Shown: piece after piece, positions 1-8,534 of the stretch
Layout: each line of letters opens with the position of its first letter
How positions within the stretch are numbered: the stretch's first letter is position 1
From: Acidobacteriota bacterium
Lineage (GTDB): Bacteria > Acidobacteriota > Vicinamibacteria > Vicinamibacterales > UBA2999
Direction of reading: 5' to 3'
NCBI GenBank assembly: GCA_018000455.1
Contig: JAGNJW010000006.1
Location: forward strand, 62,001-126,000
Length of the DNA: 64,000 nt
Position numbers and translations under genes: made by a program
The notes under the pieces: generated by a model
The model's input: only the letters and a program-made list of their open reading frames with translations
The model's database searches: none
Told to the model about the DNA's origin: nothing

Positions 1-79
1 CGACCGCGACGACGGCGACCGCTGCCACCACTGCGATACCCGCCAGCACCATGGGCCAGCGTCGTTTGCCTGATGCCAT
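1..79 (-). CDS. N-terminal fragment of a membrane-anchored protein
   Basis: The gene runs off the left edge; only 26 codons are visible, from an ATG at 79 reading leftwards. They encode a short basic head (residues 1-8, with Lys-Arg-Arg at 5-7) followed by a hydrophobic Ala/Val-rich stretch from about residue 9. This is a signal peptide or single N-terminal membrane anchor. The function cannot be told. It would be transcribed away from the neighbouring cyclodeaminase-like gene, which reads the same way and ends 35 bp upstream, so the two could share a transcript. Confidence 0.55.
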   Translation of the reverse strand, partial: MASGKRRWPMVLAGIAVVAAVAVVAV

Positions 80-114
80 CTCATCTCCCGAGACGGAAGT
101 GCCTGAACCAAGGT

Positions 115-1104
115 TCAGAGCGTGAGCTCTGTACCGGCGCCGGTCTCGAGCGCTCGGCGGTAGACGAGGTCGGCGGCCACCACGTCTTCGACGGCCATCC
201 CGAGCGACTTGAAGATGGTGACTTCGTCGGCGTTGGTGCGCCCCTCGAGGCGCCCGCGCACCACGTCTCCCAGTTCGCCGGTCACATGCGCGGCCGGGAA
301 GCGACCCTCGGCAATGCCGAGCACGACGTCCCCGGACTCGACCAGTGCGGCGGCGCGGGAATCGACCACGAGACGTCCGCGGGCGACCAGCGCCGGATCC
401 ATTTCCCGCTGATCGGGCCGGCACGCACCGACCGAGATGACGTGGGCGCCGGTGGCGATCCAGGCGTCGTCCACGACCGGCGTCGGCGACGCGGTGACGA
501 GCACCACGATGTCGGCGCCGTCGACGGCCGCCTCGGCAGATCGTGCTGCCGTGAGGGCCGCCGGGACGTGTCCGCTCATCTCGGTGACGAAGCGGTCACG
601 GCTGGCCGGCGTCGGACTCCAGATGCGCACGTCGGTCAGGGGCCGCACGGCCGCGAGCGCCTCGAGGTGACTCCTCGCCTGCACCCCCGACCCGAGGATG
701 GCCATCGTCGACGCATCGACTCGTGCCATGTGCCGGGCCGAGACCGCCGACACCGCGGCGGTGCGCGCTTCGGTGATGTAGCGTCCGTCCATCAGGGCGA
801 TCAAGGCGCCGGTGTCGGGATCGAGCAGCAGAATCGTAGCCAGATGCGACGGCAGTCCCCGCTTGTAGTTGTCGCCGAAGACCGTGACCAGCTTGGCGCC
901 CAATTGCGGTGGCTGGGCCACGTAGGCCGGCATCAGCCCGAAATACGCCTGCTGCGGTCCGACCAGGAGCACACTGCGCACGGGCTGGAGGACGTCGCCA
1001 GCCGAGAAGCGCGCCAGCGCCATCTCCATGGCGGCGATGAGGTCGGCAAATGGCAGGAGGGCCCTGACGTGGGCCTCAGTGAGCAGGCGGAACCGCTGCG
1101 GCAT
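115..1104 (-). CDS. Ornithine cyclodeaminase / mu-crystallin family enzyme
   Basis: A protein of about 329 residues, the usual length for the ornithine cyclodeaminase/mu-crystallin family of NAD(P)-dependent enzymes. The second Met (1104) is preferred over the one at 1119 because family members begin just before the conserved LLTEAHVRALLPF segment. Visible family features are KLVTVFGDN, the substrate-side DGRYITEARTAAVSA segment, and the Rossmann glycine motif AILGSGVQARSH. Members include L-ornithine cyclodeaminase, alanine dehydrogenase and delta-1-pyrroline-2-carboxylate reductase. The nearby proline-racemase-family gene favours the last (proline/hydroxyproline catabolism), but the exact substrate is inference. 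Confidence 0.85.
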   Translation of the reverse strand: MPQRFRLLTEAHVRALLPFADLIAAMEMALARFSAGDVLQPVRSVLLVGPQQAYFGLMPAYVAQPPQLGAKLVTVFGDNYKRGLPSHLATILLLDPDTGALIALMDGRYITEARTAAVSAVSARHMARVDASTMAILGSGVQARSHLEALAAVRPLTDVRIWSPTPASRDRFVTEMSGHVPAALTAARSAEAAVDGADIVVLVTASPTPVVDDAWIATGAHVISVGACRPDQREMDPALVARGRLVVDSRAAALVESGDVVLGIAEGRFPAAHVTGELGDVVRGRLEGRTNADEVTIFKSLGMAVEDVVAADLVYRRALETGAGTELTL

Positions 1105-1122
1105 GCCGCATCCTCGCACACC

Positions 1123-1302
1123 TCACGCGGCGGTGGAGGGCCAGCTGACGGCGCGGGCCGCGGCGGTGCGCACGGTGTTCACGTGAATCCGCACGATATC
1201 GTCGACATCCGGCGCGTAGCCGCCGCTCATCGCCACCGCCACCGCCACCCCCGCCGCCTGGCAGCGTCCGAACACGTAGTGGTCGCGGGCCAGGAGCCAC
1301 TC
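1123..1302 (-). pseudogene. C-terminal remnant of a histone-deacetylase-superfamily gene
   Basis: About 59 codons on the minus strand read like the extreme C-terminus of bacterial HDAC/acetoin-utilisation proteins: an ARDHYVF helix, then AVAMSGGYAPDVDDIV and IHVNTVRTAA, ending at a stop at 1123. The catalytic His and Asp motifs that should lie upstream are absent. That side is occupied by unrelated sequence and then by the intact racemase gene on the other strand. The frame stays open far upstream only because of GC bias. It most likely is a decayed fragment lying between the two amino-acid enzymes. The 1303-1452 stretch holds nothing else recognisable. Confidence 0.55.
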
Positions 1303-1452
1303 GATCGGCGCTCGAGCACCGTGGGCAGGTGGCTCGCCAGCACTCTCAGGTCCCCGCTCTTGCGGGGGTGGTGCCGGCGAGCACCGCCTGACAAGATAGT
1401 AGCGACTGCCCGCGCTTGGCGCGACGCTCTCGCCGCCGCGCCCCATTCGACG

Positions 1453-2478
1453 ATGATTCATCAGATCCGCACCATCGATGCCCACACTGCCGGCGAGCCG
1501 TTGCGCCTCGTCGTCGACGGCCTGCCGGCGCCCGAAGGCGCCACCATGCTCGCCAAGCGGGAGTGGGCCAGGAAGCACCTCGACCATCTGCGCCGGTCGA
1601 TCATGCTCGAGCCGCGCGGCCACGCCGACATGTACGGCGCGCTGCTCACCGAGCCGGTCACACCCGGCGCCCATGCCGGCGTGCTCTTCATGCACAACGA
1701 AGGCTGGAGCACGATGTGCGGGCACGGCGTCATCGCCGTGGCGACGATCGCCGTCGAGCGCGGCCTGATGTGGGACGCTGCCGCGGCCGGCACCGGTGAT
1801 ACCGTCGAGATGACGCTCGACGTGCCGGCCGGTCCGGTCAGCGCCAGCGTCACGAAGGTCGAAGCGGATGGCGGCACCCGAGTGACCGGCGTGTCGTTTC
1901 ACAACCCGCCGTCGTTCGTGCTTGCGCCCGGCGTGCCCGTGACCGTCGGCGGGCGGACCTTCACCGCCGACGTGTCGTTCGGCGGCGCCTTCTACGCCAT
2001 CGTCGACGCCGAGAGCGCAGGACTGTCGATCGATGTCGGCAAGTTGCCGGAGCTGAGGCGCATGGGCATGGCGATCGCTCGCGAGGTGGAGAAGCTCGTG
2101 AAGGTCGTGCATCCGGCCGAGCCTGGGCTGGCCGGCATCTACGGCACGATCTTCACGGCCCCGGCGCAGGCGGAAGGCGCACACCTGCGCAACGTGACCA
2201 TCTTCGCCGACGCCGAAGTGGACCGCTCCCCGTGCGGGAGCGGCACGGCGGCGGTGATGGCGGTGCTCGATGAGATGGGCGTGCTGTCGGCCGGCGACGG
2301 CACCTTCGTGCACGAGAGCCTGATCGGCACGCTCTTTCGCGGCAAGGTCGTGTCACGTCAACGCGTGGGCGAGCACGCGGCGATCGTGCCCCAGATCGCC
2401 GGCAGCGCCTGGATCACGGGCGAACACACCTTCCTCATCGACGCCGACGATCCGCTGCGGGCGGGCTTCCGCATCTGA
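1453..2478 (+). CDS. Proline racemase family protein (Cys/Cys type)
   Basis: A 341-residue protein of the proline racemase / 4-hydroxyproline epimerase / trans-3-hydroxyproline dehydratase family. The ATG at 1453 matches the family N-terminus (RTIDAHTAGEP). The open frame continues far upstream, but that part lies antisense to the neighbouring gene. Both catalytic positions are Cys: C89 in MCGHG and C261 in DRSPCGSGT. Known dehydratases of the family have Thr at the second site, so a racemase or epimerase is the better guess. Together with the cyclodeaminase-like gene it suggests proline or hydroxyproline catabolism. The genes are divergent, so a shared operon is excluded. Confidence 0.87.
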   Translation: MIHQIRTIDAHTAGEPLRLVVDGLPAPEGATMLAKREWARKHLDHLRRSIMLEPRGHADMYGALLTEPVTPGAHAGVLFMHNEGWSTMCGHGVIAVATIAVERGLMWDAAAAGTGDTVEMTLDVPAGPVSASVTKVEADGGTRVTGVSFHNPPSFVLAPGVPVTVGGRTFTADVSFGGAFYAIVDAESAGLSIDVGKLPELRRMGMAIAREVEKLVKVVHPAEPGLAGIYGTIFTAPAQAEGAHLRNVTIFADAEVDRSPCGSGTAAVMAVLDEMGVLSAGDGTFVHESLIGTLFRGKVVSRQRVGEHAAIVPQIAGSAWITGEHTFLIDADDPLRAGFRI

Positions 2479-2493
2479 CCCCGGTCATCGCCT

Positions 2494-2585
2494 GAGGTGG
2501 CGCCCGGGCACCCCTTCGTCCGGCGGAGATGATCGTACAGCGTCAGTTGGCGAAGCCGGAAGAAGTGGTGCCCGGGCGCCACCTC
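2494..2585. repeat. 92-bp inverted-repeat element between convergent genes
   Basis: Arms 2494-2512 and 2567-2585 are perfect 19-nt inverted repeats (GAGGTGGCGCCCGGGCACC and its complement). Pairing extends inward imperfectly (about 10 of 12 further positions), leaving a loop of roughly 30 nt. It fills the space between the convergent racemase and lipoprotein genes. Possible roles are a bidirectional terminator (there is no T tract) or a small non-autonomous repeat of REP/MITE type. No second copy was seen in this window. Confidence 0.75.
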
Positions 2586-2596
2586 GACTGATCGCG

Positions 2597-3334
2597 CTAC
2601 TTCGTGGCCGCAGCGGCGCCCAGCGCGCCGAGCTTGCCGAAGTCGATCTTCGAGGCGAACTCGTGGAGCTGCTTCACGTCGGTCAGGCGATCGCCTTCGA
2701 CCGAGACGAGGAAGCGCTTGGCGACCACGAGGTTGAGCTCGCCGTCCTTGCTTTGCTCGTTCCACTTCTCGAAGCCGGGATTGCCGGCCACGGTCGTGGA
2801 CTTCTCGTAGCCGTCGTCGGTTTCCTTCTCGTAGCCCGACGTGAGGAACATCGCCCATGGCGCCACGAGGATCTGATTGAAGGCCGAGTCGACGATCTTG
2901 ACCTCGATGGACTGGTCGCCGTTCTGGTAGCGCACCTCGGTCTGCGAGAACGCCACCGGCGCCGTCATCCGTTCGCCCTTCGGTTTGGCCATCGTCCAGC
3001 CCGGTACCTCGGGAAAGGCGGTCTGCAGGTCGCGGAAGCTCACCGGGTCGCCGACCTTGCCGCCGTTTGCGCCGCCCATGGCGGCGGCCATGCCCTGCAT
3101 CGCCTTGGCGAAGTCTTCCATGCCTTTGGCGGCCTGGCCGGCCGCCGGCGCCGCGCCTTCGGTGAGCGCGCCGGCCGCGGCTTCGCCGGCCTTGGCCATA
3201 TCCTCGCCGGCCTTGACCATGTTCGAGGCGGCTTCCTTCATCGCATCCGCCGCCTTTTCTTCCGGCGCCTTGCCGCATGCGGCCAGCATTGCCGTCAGCC
3301 CCATGACCATCAGAATCGTGTGCCCTGCGCGCAT
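2597..3334 (-). CDS. Lipoprotein with Ala-rich helical region, unknown function
   Basis: A 245-residue protein. Residues 1-20 form a lipoprotein signal with lipobox LAAC (Cys20). Residues 25-95 are an Ala/Lys/Glu/Met-rich low-complexity stretch that should form an amphipathic helix. Residues 100-235 form a globular domain with the segments PEVPGWTMAKPKG and TEVRYQNGDQSIEVKIVDS. A GGAGGA Shine-Dalgarno lies about 8 nt before the ATG, and a TATCAT box (3378-3383, minus strand) lies about 45 nt upstream. No family with a known role is recognised. It is probably attached to a membrane on the periplasmic side. Confidence 0.8.
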   Translation of the reverse strand: MRAGHTILMVMGLTAMLAACGKAPEEKAADAMKEAASNMVKAGEDMAKAGEAAAGALTEGAAPAAGQAAKGMEDFAKAMQGMAAAMGGANGGKVGDPVSFRDLQTAFPEVPGWTMAKPKGERMTAPVAFSQTEVRYQNGDQSIEVKIVDSAFNQILVAPWAMFLTSGYEKETDDGYEKSTTVAGNPGFEKWNEQSKDGELNLVVAKRFLVSVEGDRLTDVKQLHEFASKIDFGKLGALGAAAATK

Positions 3335-3484
3335 GGTTCGAATCCTCCAGCGCCGGGAGATGGCGCGTCCGTCTCGAATGATAGCGCGAGAGCGCGCGGT
3401 CGCCCCTCAGGCAAATCCGTCGTTTGGGTGTGCCATTTCGGCACGCGACTCAAGTAGTCGGGCCGACTCGCCGATTCGACCCCC

Positions 3485-4186
3485 ATGAAGACTCCGGGCC
3501 CGTGGCCTCGTCGCGCGCTGTGTCTGGTTGCGGCCACGGCGGCGTTCCTCGCCCTGGCCTCGCTCTCTCCGCGTGCGGCCGCGTCCGTACCGGCGGGCCC
3601 CCTCGACCGGCTTCGCGCCGGCAACGGCCGCTTCGTGAAGGGCGCCGCGCCTGTGGTGCCACTGGTGCCGGCGACGCGCCCTGGGCCGACGAGCGTGCAG
3701 CACCCGTTTGCCATGGTGCTCTCATGTGCCGACTCGCGCGTGCCGCCCGAGTTCATCTTCAACGCCAGCCTCGGCGATCTGTTCGTCGTGCGCGCCGCCG
3801 GTGAGGTGGTGGACAAGTCGGTGCTGGCCACCCTCGAGTTCGGCGTCGCGCACCTCCACATTCCGCTGCTCGTCGTGATGGGCCATGAATCGTGCGACGT
3901 CGTGCAGGCAGCCACCGGCGCCGAGCAGCTCGAGGGGCCGAACCTCGACTATCTCGCGACGCACATCCTGGCCGGCGAGCGGCACGGCGCGGCCGATCGA
4001 AAGGACCTGCGAAGCGCTATCCTCGCCAATGTCGAACAGGTGATCAACGACGCCATGAGCAGCAGCATCCTGCGCGCGGCGACGTCGAGCGGCCAGTTGC
4101 AGGTGGTTGGCGCCTACTACGAACTCGGCAGCGGTCATGTGGTGTTCTCCGAACCGATCGGCGCCCTGCCGACGGTGCACGAGTAG
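3485..4186 (+). CDS. Periplasmic beta-carbonic anhydrase
   Basis: A 233-residue beta-class carbonic anhydrase (CO2 + H2O to bicarbonate and proton). Residues 1-34 are a signal peptide, so the enzyme is exported, unlike the common cytosolic type. Zinc ligands and the active-site dyad are in place: C81 and D83/R85 in SCADSRVPPE, then H134 and C137 in MGHESCD. It is divergent from the lipoprotein gene. The next gene starts 4 bp after its stop and encodes another exported protein, so the two are probably co-transcribed. Periplasmic carbonic anhydrases are thought to help CO2 uptake or pH control; which applies here is unknown. Confidence 0.93.
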   Translation: MKTPGPWPRRALCLVAATAAFLALASLSPRAAASVPAGPLDRLRAGNGRFVKGAAPVVPLVPATRPGPTSVQHPFAMVLSCADSRVPPEFIFNASLGDLFVVRAAGEVVDKSVLATLEFGVAHLHIPLLVVMGHESCDVVQAATGAEQLEGPNLDYLATHILAGERHGAADRKDLRSAILANVEQVINDAMSSSILRAATSSGQLQVVGAYYELGSGHVVFSEPIGALPTVHE

Positions 4187-4190
4187 CGCC

Positions 4191-4991
4191 ATGGTTGCGC
4201 GCACATGGCTCGCCACTCTCGTCGTGTGCGTTGCCGTGGACGCCGCGGCGCAGGCGCACGAGCCGGCGACCGTCCCGGCAAAGCCCGCAAAGACGGTCGC
4301 GAAGGAGGCCGCCGCCGCCGCCCCGGCTGCGACCGCGGCATCGGCGCATCAGCCGCCCTCACCAGGTCGGCGTCCTGCCCCCGTCGTGTCACGCATTTCG
4401 GCCTCGCCACGGGCGGCCGCTGACTCCGGCGGGCACGCCGAGCCAGACGGCCATGCGGAACCGGCACCGGCCGCGAAGAAGGGCTACGTGGCCATCGGTG
4501 CCAGTCGCCGCCCGCCGGTCGGCGACCATGCGGCGGCCGAGCCCGGTCACGCGGCATCTGGCAAGCCCAGGCCGGTGGTGTCGGGCGCGGCCGCGCTCCA
4601 GGGGAGAGCGCTGGCGGCTTCGGCTGGTGCCGTCGACGCGGCCACCGCCGCGCCGAGCCCGCCGCCGGGCGCTCACAGCGGCGACCCTGGCCCGGCCGTC
4701 GCCTCCGACGGCAAGCCCACGAAGCTCTCAGTGGTTCACGGACGGCTGGCGGCTGCCCTCGCCGAAGCCCGCACGTCTTCCGGCGCCGCGACGCCGTCGG
4801 CCGAGTCCGCCGCCGGTCACGCCGCCACGCCCCGCCAGAAGCCGGGGGAGGAAGGCGCTGCCGTGCCGCGCGTGACGCTGACGTGGCCTGAGCCGCGCTG
4901 GTTGCTCACCTGGCCCCCACAGAGCCGCCAGGCCACTTCGTGGCCAGGCTTTGCACCACCGGTGAGCCAGATCCACGACGATCGGCAGTGA
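4191..4991 (+). CDS. Exported Ala/Pro-rich protein of unknown function
   Basis: A 266-residue protein with a short N-terminal hydrophobic segment (residues 5-20) that looks like a signal peptide. It is followed by a long disordered Ala/Pro/His/Gly-rich region and a C-terminal stretch with three Trp residues (roughly residues 235-253). The ATG lies 4 bp after the carbonic anhydrase stop. Nothing in it is recognised as a catalytic domain. Low complexity makes the coding call less certain, but frame continuity, position in the operon and the signal-like start support it. Confidence 0.55.
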   Translation: MVARTWLATLVVCVAVDAAAQAHEPATVPAKPAKTVAKEAAAAAPAATAASAHQPPSPGRRPAPVVSRISASPRAAADSGGHAEPDGHAEPAPAAKKGYVAIGASRRPPVGDHAAAEPGHAASGKPRPVVSGAAALQGRALAASAGAVDAATAAPSPPPGAHSGDPGPAVASDGKPTKLSVVHGRLAAALAEARTSSGAATPSAESAAGHAATPRQKPGEEGAAVPRVTLTWPEPRWLLTWPPQSRQATSWPGFAPPVSQIHDDRQ

Positions 4992-5128
4992 CGCGAATCG
5001 TGACACGGCCCGTCAAATCGGTGGGCCGGGGTCGTCGCCTGGCCGCACGAACACGCGGAATTACGCCAGAAAGCATCCGACCGCAGCCGCGCGGTGGCGG
5101 CAAGGGAATTGCGAACGACCCCGGCACG

Positions 5129-6673
5129 ATGCATCCCAGATGTCCCCGGCTGCTCGCTCTGGCACTGGTGGCGGCCATGGCCGCGACACTGGCCGCGCAG
5201 TCGTCACCGGCCACCATTGGCGGCGCCCTGCCGCCGCTCTTCCCGGTCGACAACTGGTGGAATCAGGACATCAGCCAGGCGCCGGTGGCGCCGGAGTCGG
5301 CAGCGCTCATCAACTTCATCAACAACGGCGGCACGCGCCGGCTCCATCCCGACTTCGGTGGCGTGGCTGGGCCGAACGAGATCTACGGCCTCCCCTACGT
5401 GGTGGTGGCCGGGGATCAGCCGAAGCGCCAGGTGCAGTTCTACTACGCCGGTGAGAGCGACGGCGTCGGCGTGCCCTTCTATCCCATTCCCGATCAGGCG
5501 AAGACACAGCCGTACTGGATCGAAGGCGGCGCGCCGGGCAACCAGGCGCCGGGCGGCGATCGCCACATGCTGCTCGTCGACAAGGACAACCGCCGCCTCT
5601 ACGAACTGTTCGATCTCGGCTGGAACGGCTCGCAGTGGACGGCCGGCTCAGGCGCCTACTTCGACCTTCAAGCCAACGGCCGCCGTCCCGATGGCTGGAC
5701 CTCTGCCGACGCCGCCGGCCTCGCCATCCTGCCCGGACTCGTGAAGTACGACGAAGTGTACGGCCCGGGCGAGATCACGCACGCCTTCCGCGTGACGGTG
5801 CGTGCGACGAACGACCACTACGTCTGGCCCGCCTCGCACGTGGCCGGCAACAACACCTCGGCGCCGCCAAACGGCACGCGCCTGCGCCTCAAGGCGTCGA
5901 AGGACATCTCGGGCTTCCCGCCAGAGATACAGAAGATTTTTCGTGCGATGAAGACGCACGGGCTGATCGTGGCCGACAACGGCAGCGACATGTACGTGGG
6001 CGGTGCGTTCGATCCCCGCTGGAACAACGATGTCCTCAACCCGGCGTTCCGTGGCCTGAACGCCAGTGACTTCGAGGTGATTCAATTGGGCTGGCGTGGC
6101 GGCACCGCGCCACCGTCGCCCACCTGTACGCCGGGCACACCGACCGACCTGTGGGCGACGGTGAACGGCTATACGGTGCAGCTTGGATGGACGCCGCCTG
6201 GGGGCGTGCTCGGGCATCTCGTCGACGTAGGGTCGGCCCCCGGTCTCACCAACATCACGTCGATTCCGATTGCCATGCCGTCGACCGGGCTCGGTGGCGC
6301 CGTAGCCGCGGGCCGCTACTACGTGCGGACGCGCGCGGCCCAGGCCTGCGGCGCGGGTGCGGCGTCGAACGAAGTGGTCGTGGACGTGCCGGCCGGGTGC
6401 GCCGTGCCCACCGCGCCGGGCACGCTCGCCGTGGCGTTGGGAGCCAACCGCACAGTCTCTCTGACGTGGGGCGCGGCCGCAAGCGCCACGACCTACGTGG
6501 TCGAGGCCGGGTCGGCGCCTGGACTGGCCAACATCCTTGCGACCGACGTCGGCGCGGCGCGCTCGGTCGGCGGGCCGGTGCCGCCGGGTACCTATCACGC
6601 GCGCGTGCGTGGCCGGAGCACCTGCGGACAGACGGGACCGGCCTCGAACGAGGTCGTGGTCGTGGTGCCGTAG
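5129..6673 (+). CDS. Secreted protein with two C-terminal fibronectin-III-like domains
   Basis: A 514-residue exported protein. The ATG at 5129 is chosen because it begins a good signal peptide (residues 1-24, ending AAQ); the frame is open further upstream, but without one. An N-terminal domain (about 30-320) begins PLFPVDNWWNQDISQAPV and contains RLHPDFGG and DRHMLLVDKDNRRLYELFD. It is of unknown function and resembles conserved acidobacterial secreted proteins. Two tandem FN3-like repeats follow (about 334-425 and 430-514), each with an AGSAPGL motif and ending SNEVVVxVP. A related FN3 domain ends the protein at 41217-42422. Confidence 0.85.
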   Translation: MHPRCPRLLALALVAAMAATLAAQSSPATIGGALPPLFPVDNWWNQDISQAPVAPESAALINFINNGGTRRLHPDFGGVAGPNEIYGLPYVVVAGDQPKRQVQFYYAGESDGVGVPFYPIPDQAKTQPYWIEGGAPGNQAPGGDRHMLLVDKDNRRLYELFDLGWNGSQWTAGSGAYFDLQANGRRPDGWTSADAAGLAILPGLVKYDEVYGPGEITHAFRVTVRATNDHYVWPASHVAGNNTSAPPNGTRLRLKASKDISGFPPEIQKIFRAMKTHGLIVADNGSDMYVGGAFDPRWNNDVLNPAFRGLNASDFEVIQLGWRGGTAPPSPTCTPGTPTDLWATVNGYTVQLGWTPPGGVLGHLVDVGSAPGLTNITSIPIAMPSTGLGGAVAAGRYYVRTRAAQACGAGAASNEVVVDVPAGCAVPTAPGTLAVALGANRTVSLTWGAAASATTYVVEAGSAPGLANILATDVGAARSVGGPVPPGTYHARVRGRSTCGQTGPASNEVVVVVP

Positions 6674-6692
6674 GGCACGCAATCCGTTCGTC

Positions 6693-8354
6693 CTACCAGC
6701 CGATCGCCACGCCGTCCTTGCGCGGATCCGAGCCGCCGAGCAGCACGCCCGTGGCCGGTTCGATCATCACGGCCTGATAGCCGCCCATCTGCGCGCGTCC
6801 GTTGCGCAGGCGATGGCCGCGCGCCTCGAGCGACGCGCGCACGTCCGGGCCGATGCCCTGCTCGAGCGCCAGGTGCGTGTCCATGTGACGCATGCGCGCC
6901 GCCTCGCCCGCCGCCTGCACGTGCATGCCGAAGTCCACGAGGTTCATCACGACTTGCGCGTGCGCCTGCGCCTGGTTGTCTCCGCCCATGACGCCGAACG
7001 ACACCCACGGCCGGCCGTCCCTCACGACCATCGCCGGCACGAGCGTGTGCAGCGGCCGTTTCCCCGGTGCGATCTGGTTGGGATGCCCCGGCGTCAGCAC
7101 GAAGCCGCAGCCGCGGTTGTGCAGGGTGATGCCCGTGTCGCCGGCGACGATACCGGCGCCGAAGCTGGCAAAGAGCGACTGGATGAACGACACCACGTTG
7201 CCCCGGTCGTCAGCGGCGCTCAGGTAGACGGTGTCGCCGCGATCGCGCCCTGCGAAATCCGGCGCCGCCGGGGTGCTGCCCGGCAGCGCCGCCGGCCCGT
7301 AGGTCGCGGCCTTCCTCATGTCGATCTCCAGGCGCCGCCTGGCGGCGTAGTCCTTGGAGAGCAGCATCGGCAGCACGTCGTCGGGCACGAAGGCCCGGTC
7401 GGCCAGGTAGGCGCCGCGATCGGCGAAGGCGATCTTCTTGGCTTCGGAAACCAGGTGCAGGTAGTCGGCGCTGTTGTGGCCCATCGCCCTGATGTCGAAG
7501 CCCTCGAGGATGTTCAGCATCTCGAGCGCGACGAACCCCTGCGTCGACGGTGGCATCTCGTGCACGTCGACGCCGCGGTAGTTCACGTGGATCGTGTCGA
7601 CCCAGTCGGGGGTGTGGCTGGCGAAGTCGTCGGCGGTGAGCAGGCCGTCGCGGGCTCGCATGTCGGCCTCGATCGCCGTCGCGATTGGGCCGCGGTAGAA
7701 CGCATCAGGGCCGTCTCGGGCGATGAGCTCGAGGCTGGTCGCGAGCCGCCGGTTCGAGAAGATGCCGCCCATCGCTGGGGCCGTGCCGTGGGGCAGGAAG
7801 GTGGCCATGGCGGCCGGATCCTGCGCCAGGCGAGGTGCCGCCTCCGCCCACTCGTTGGCCATGAGCTCGGCGACCGGGAAGCCCTCGTGCGCGTAGCGGA
7901 TCGCGGGCGCCAGCGCCGATGCCATTGACAGCGTGCCGAAGCGCGCGAGCAGCGCGTCCCAGCCGCTGACGACGCCGGGCACGTTGACCGTGAGTACGCC
8001 GTCTGAGGGCATGGCCTGCAGCCCGCGCCTGGCGAACGCTTCCGGCGTTGCCGCTCGGGCCGAGCGCCCGCTGGCGTCGAGTCCGTAGACGCGCCGGGTC
8101 ACGGTGTCGTAGACCAGCGCGAAGAGGTCGCCGCCGATGCCGTTCATCGACGGCTCCACGACGGCGAGTACGCCGGCGGCCGTCACCGCCGCGTCGATGG
8201 CGTTGCCGCCCTGCTGGAGCACGGCCAACCCGGCGGCCGAGGCGAGCGACTGGCTGGTGGCGATCATGCCGCGCCGGCCCACGGCGGGCGACCGGGTGGC
8301 GAGGATGTTGCCCGACGGGCGGTCCCCGGGCGCCGAGGTGAAGGTGGTGGTCAT
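6693..8354 (-). CDS. Gamma-glutamyltransferase family protein
   Basis: A 553-residue Ntn-hydrolase of the gamma-glutamyltranspeptidase family, which is made as a precursor and cleaves itself before a Thr. That Thr is visible as T375 in RGDTVYLSAADD. Other signatures are GGNAIDAAVTAAGVLAVVEP (residues 49-68) and NGIGGDLFAL. No signal peptide is seen, so it may be a cytoplasmic GGT-like acylase rather than the periplasmic glutathione enzyme. A TAGAAT box lies about 30 nt upstream of the ATG (8384-8389). It is convergent with the FN3 gene, with a 19-bp gap. Confidence 0.92.
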   Translation of the reverse strand: MTTTFTSAPGDRPSGNILATRSPAVGRRGMIATSQSLASAAGLAVLQQGGNAIDAAVTAAGVLAVVEPSMNGIGGDLFALVYDTVTRRVYGLDASGRSARAATPEAFARRGLQAMPSDGVLTVNVPGVVSGWDALLARFGTLSMASALAPAIRYAHEGFPVAELMANEWAEAAPRLAQDPAAMATFLPHGTAPAMGGIFSNRRLATSLELIARDGPDAFYRGPIATAIEADMRARDGLLTADDFASHTPDWVDTIHVNYRGVDVHEMPPSTQGFVALEMLNILEGFDIRAMGHNSADYLHLVSEAKKIAFADRGAYLADRAFVPDDVLPMLLSKDYAARRRLEIDMRKAATYGPAALPGSTPAAPDFAGRDRGDTVYLSAADDRGNVVSFIQSLFASFGAGIVAGDTGITLHNRGCGFVLTPGHPNQIAPGKRPLHTLVPAMVVRDGRPWVSFGVMGGDNQAQAHAQVVMNLVDFGMHVQAAGEAARMRHMDTHLALEQGIGPDVRASLEARGHRLRNGRAQMGGYQAVMIEPATGVLLGGSDPRKDGVAIGW

Positions 8355-8492
8355 GACGAGCGCGGGCGTCTCCGACGCGGGCCATTCTAGCCGTGATTGC
8401 CTCGCGGTCCGGCCGGGTCTGATGAATTGCTCAACGAATCCCCACGCGTGAAACCCTGCGAGGCTGGCCGCCGTCCAACTAGATGTCGGTCA

Positions 8493-8507
8493 CGCACGAA
8501 GCGTGCG
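8493..8507 (+). other. Compact hairpin in the leader of the small membrane peptide
   Basis: CGCACG-AAG-CGTGCG forms a perfect 6-bp stem with a 3-nt loop, 28 nt upstream of the ATG at 8535. It could be a leader structure or part of an operator; no T tract follows, so it is a poor terminator. The rest of the 8355-8534 gap holds only the GGT upstream box. Confidence 0.35.
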
Positions 8508-8534
8508 GTAGCCGGCGTTCAGACGGGAGGTTTG

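Noticed and set aside
73..1452. Upstream extension of the racemase frame by about 460 codons
   Set aside because: It runs antisense to the cyclodeaminase-like gene and the HDAC remnant; the conserved racemase N-terminus begins at the ATG at 1453.
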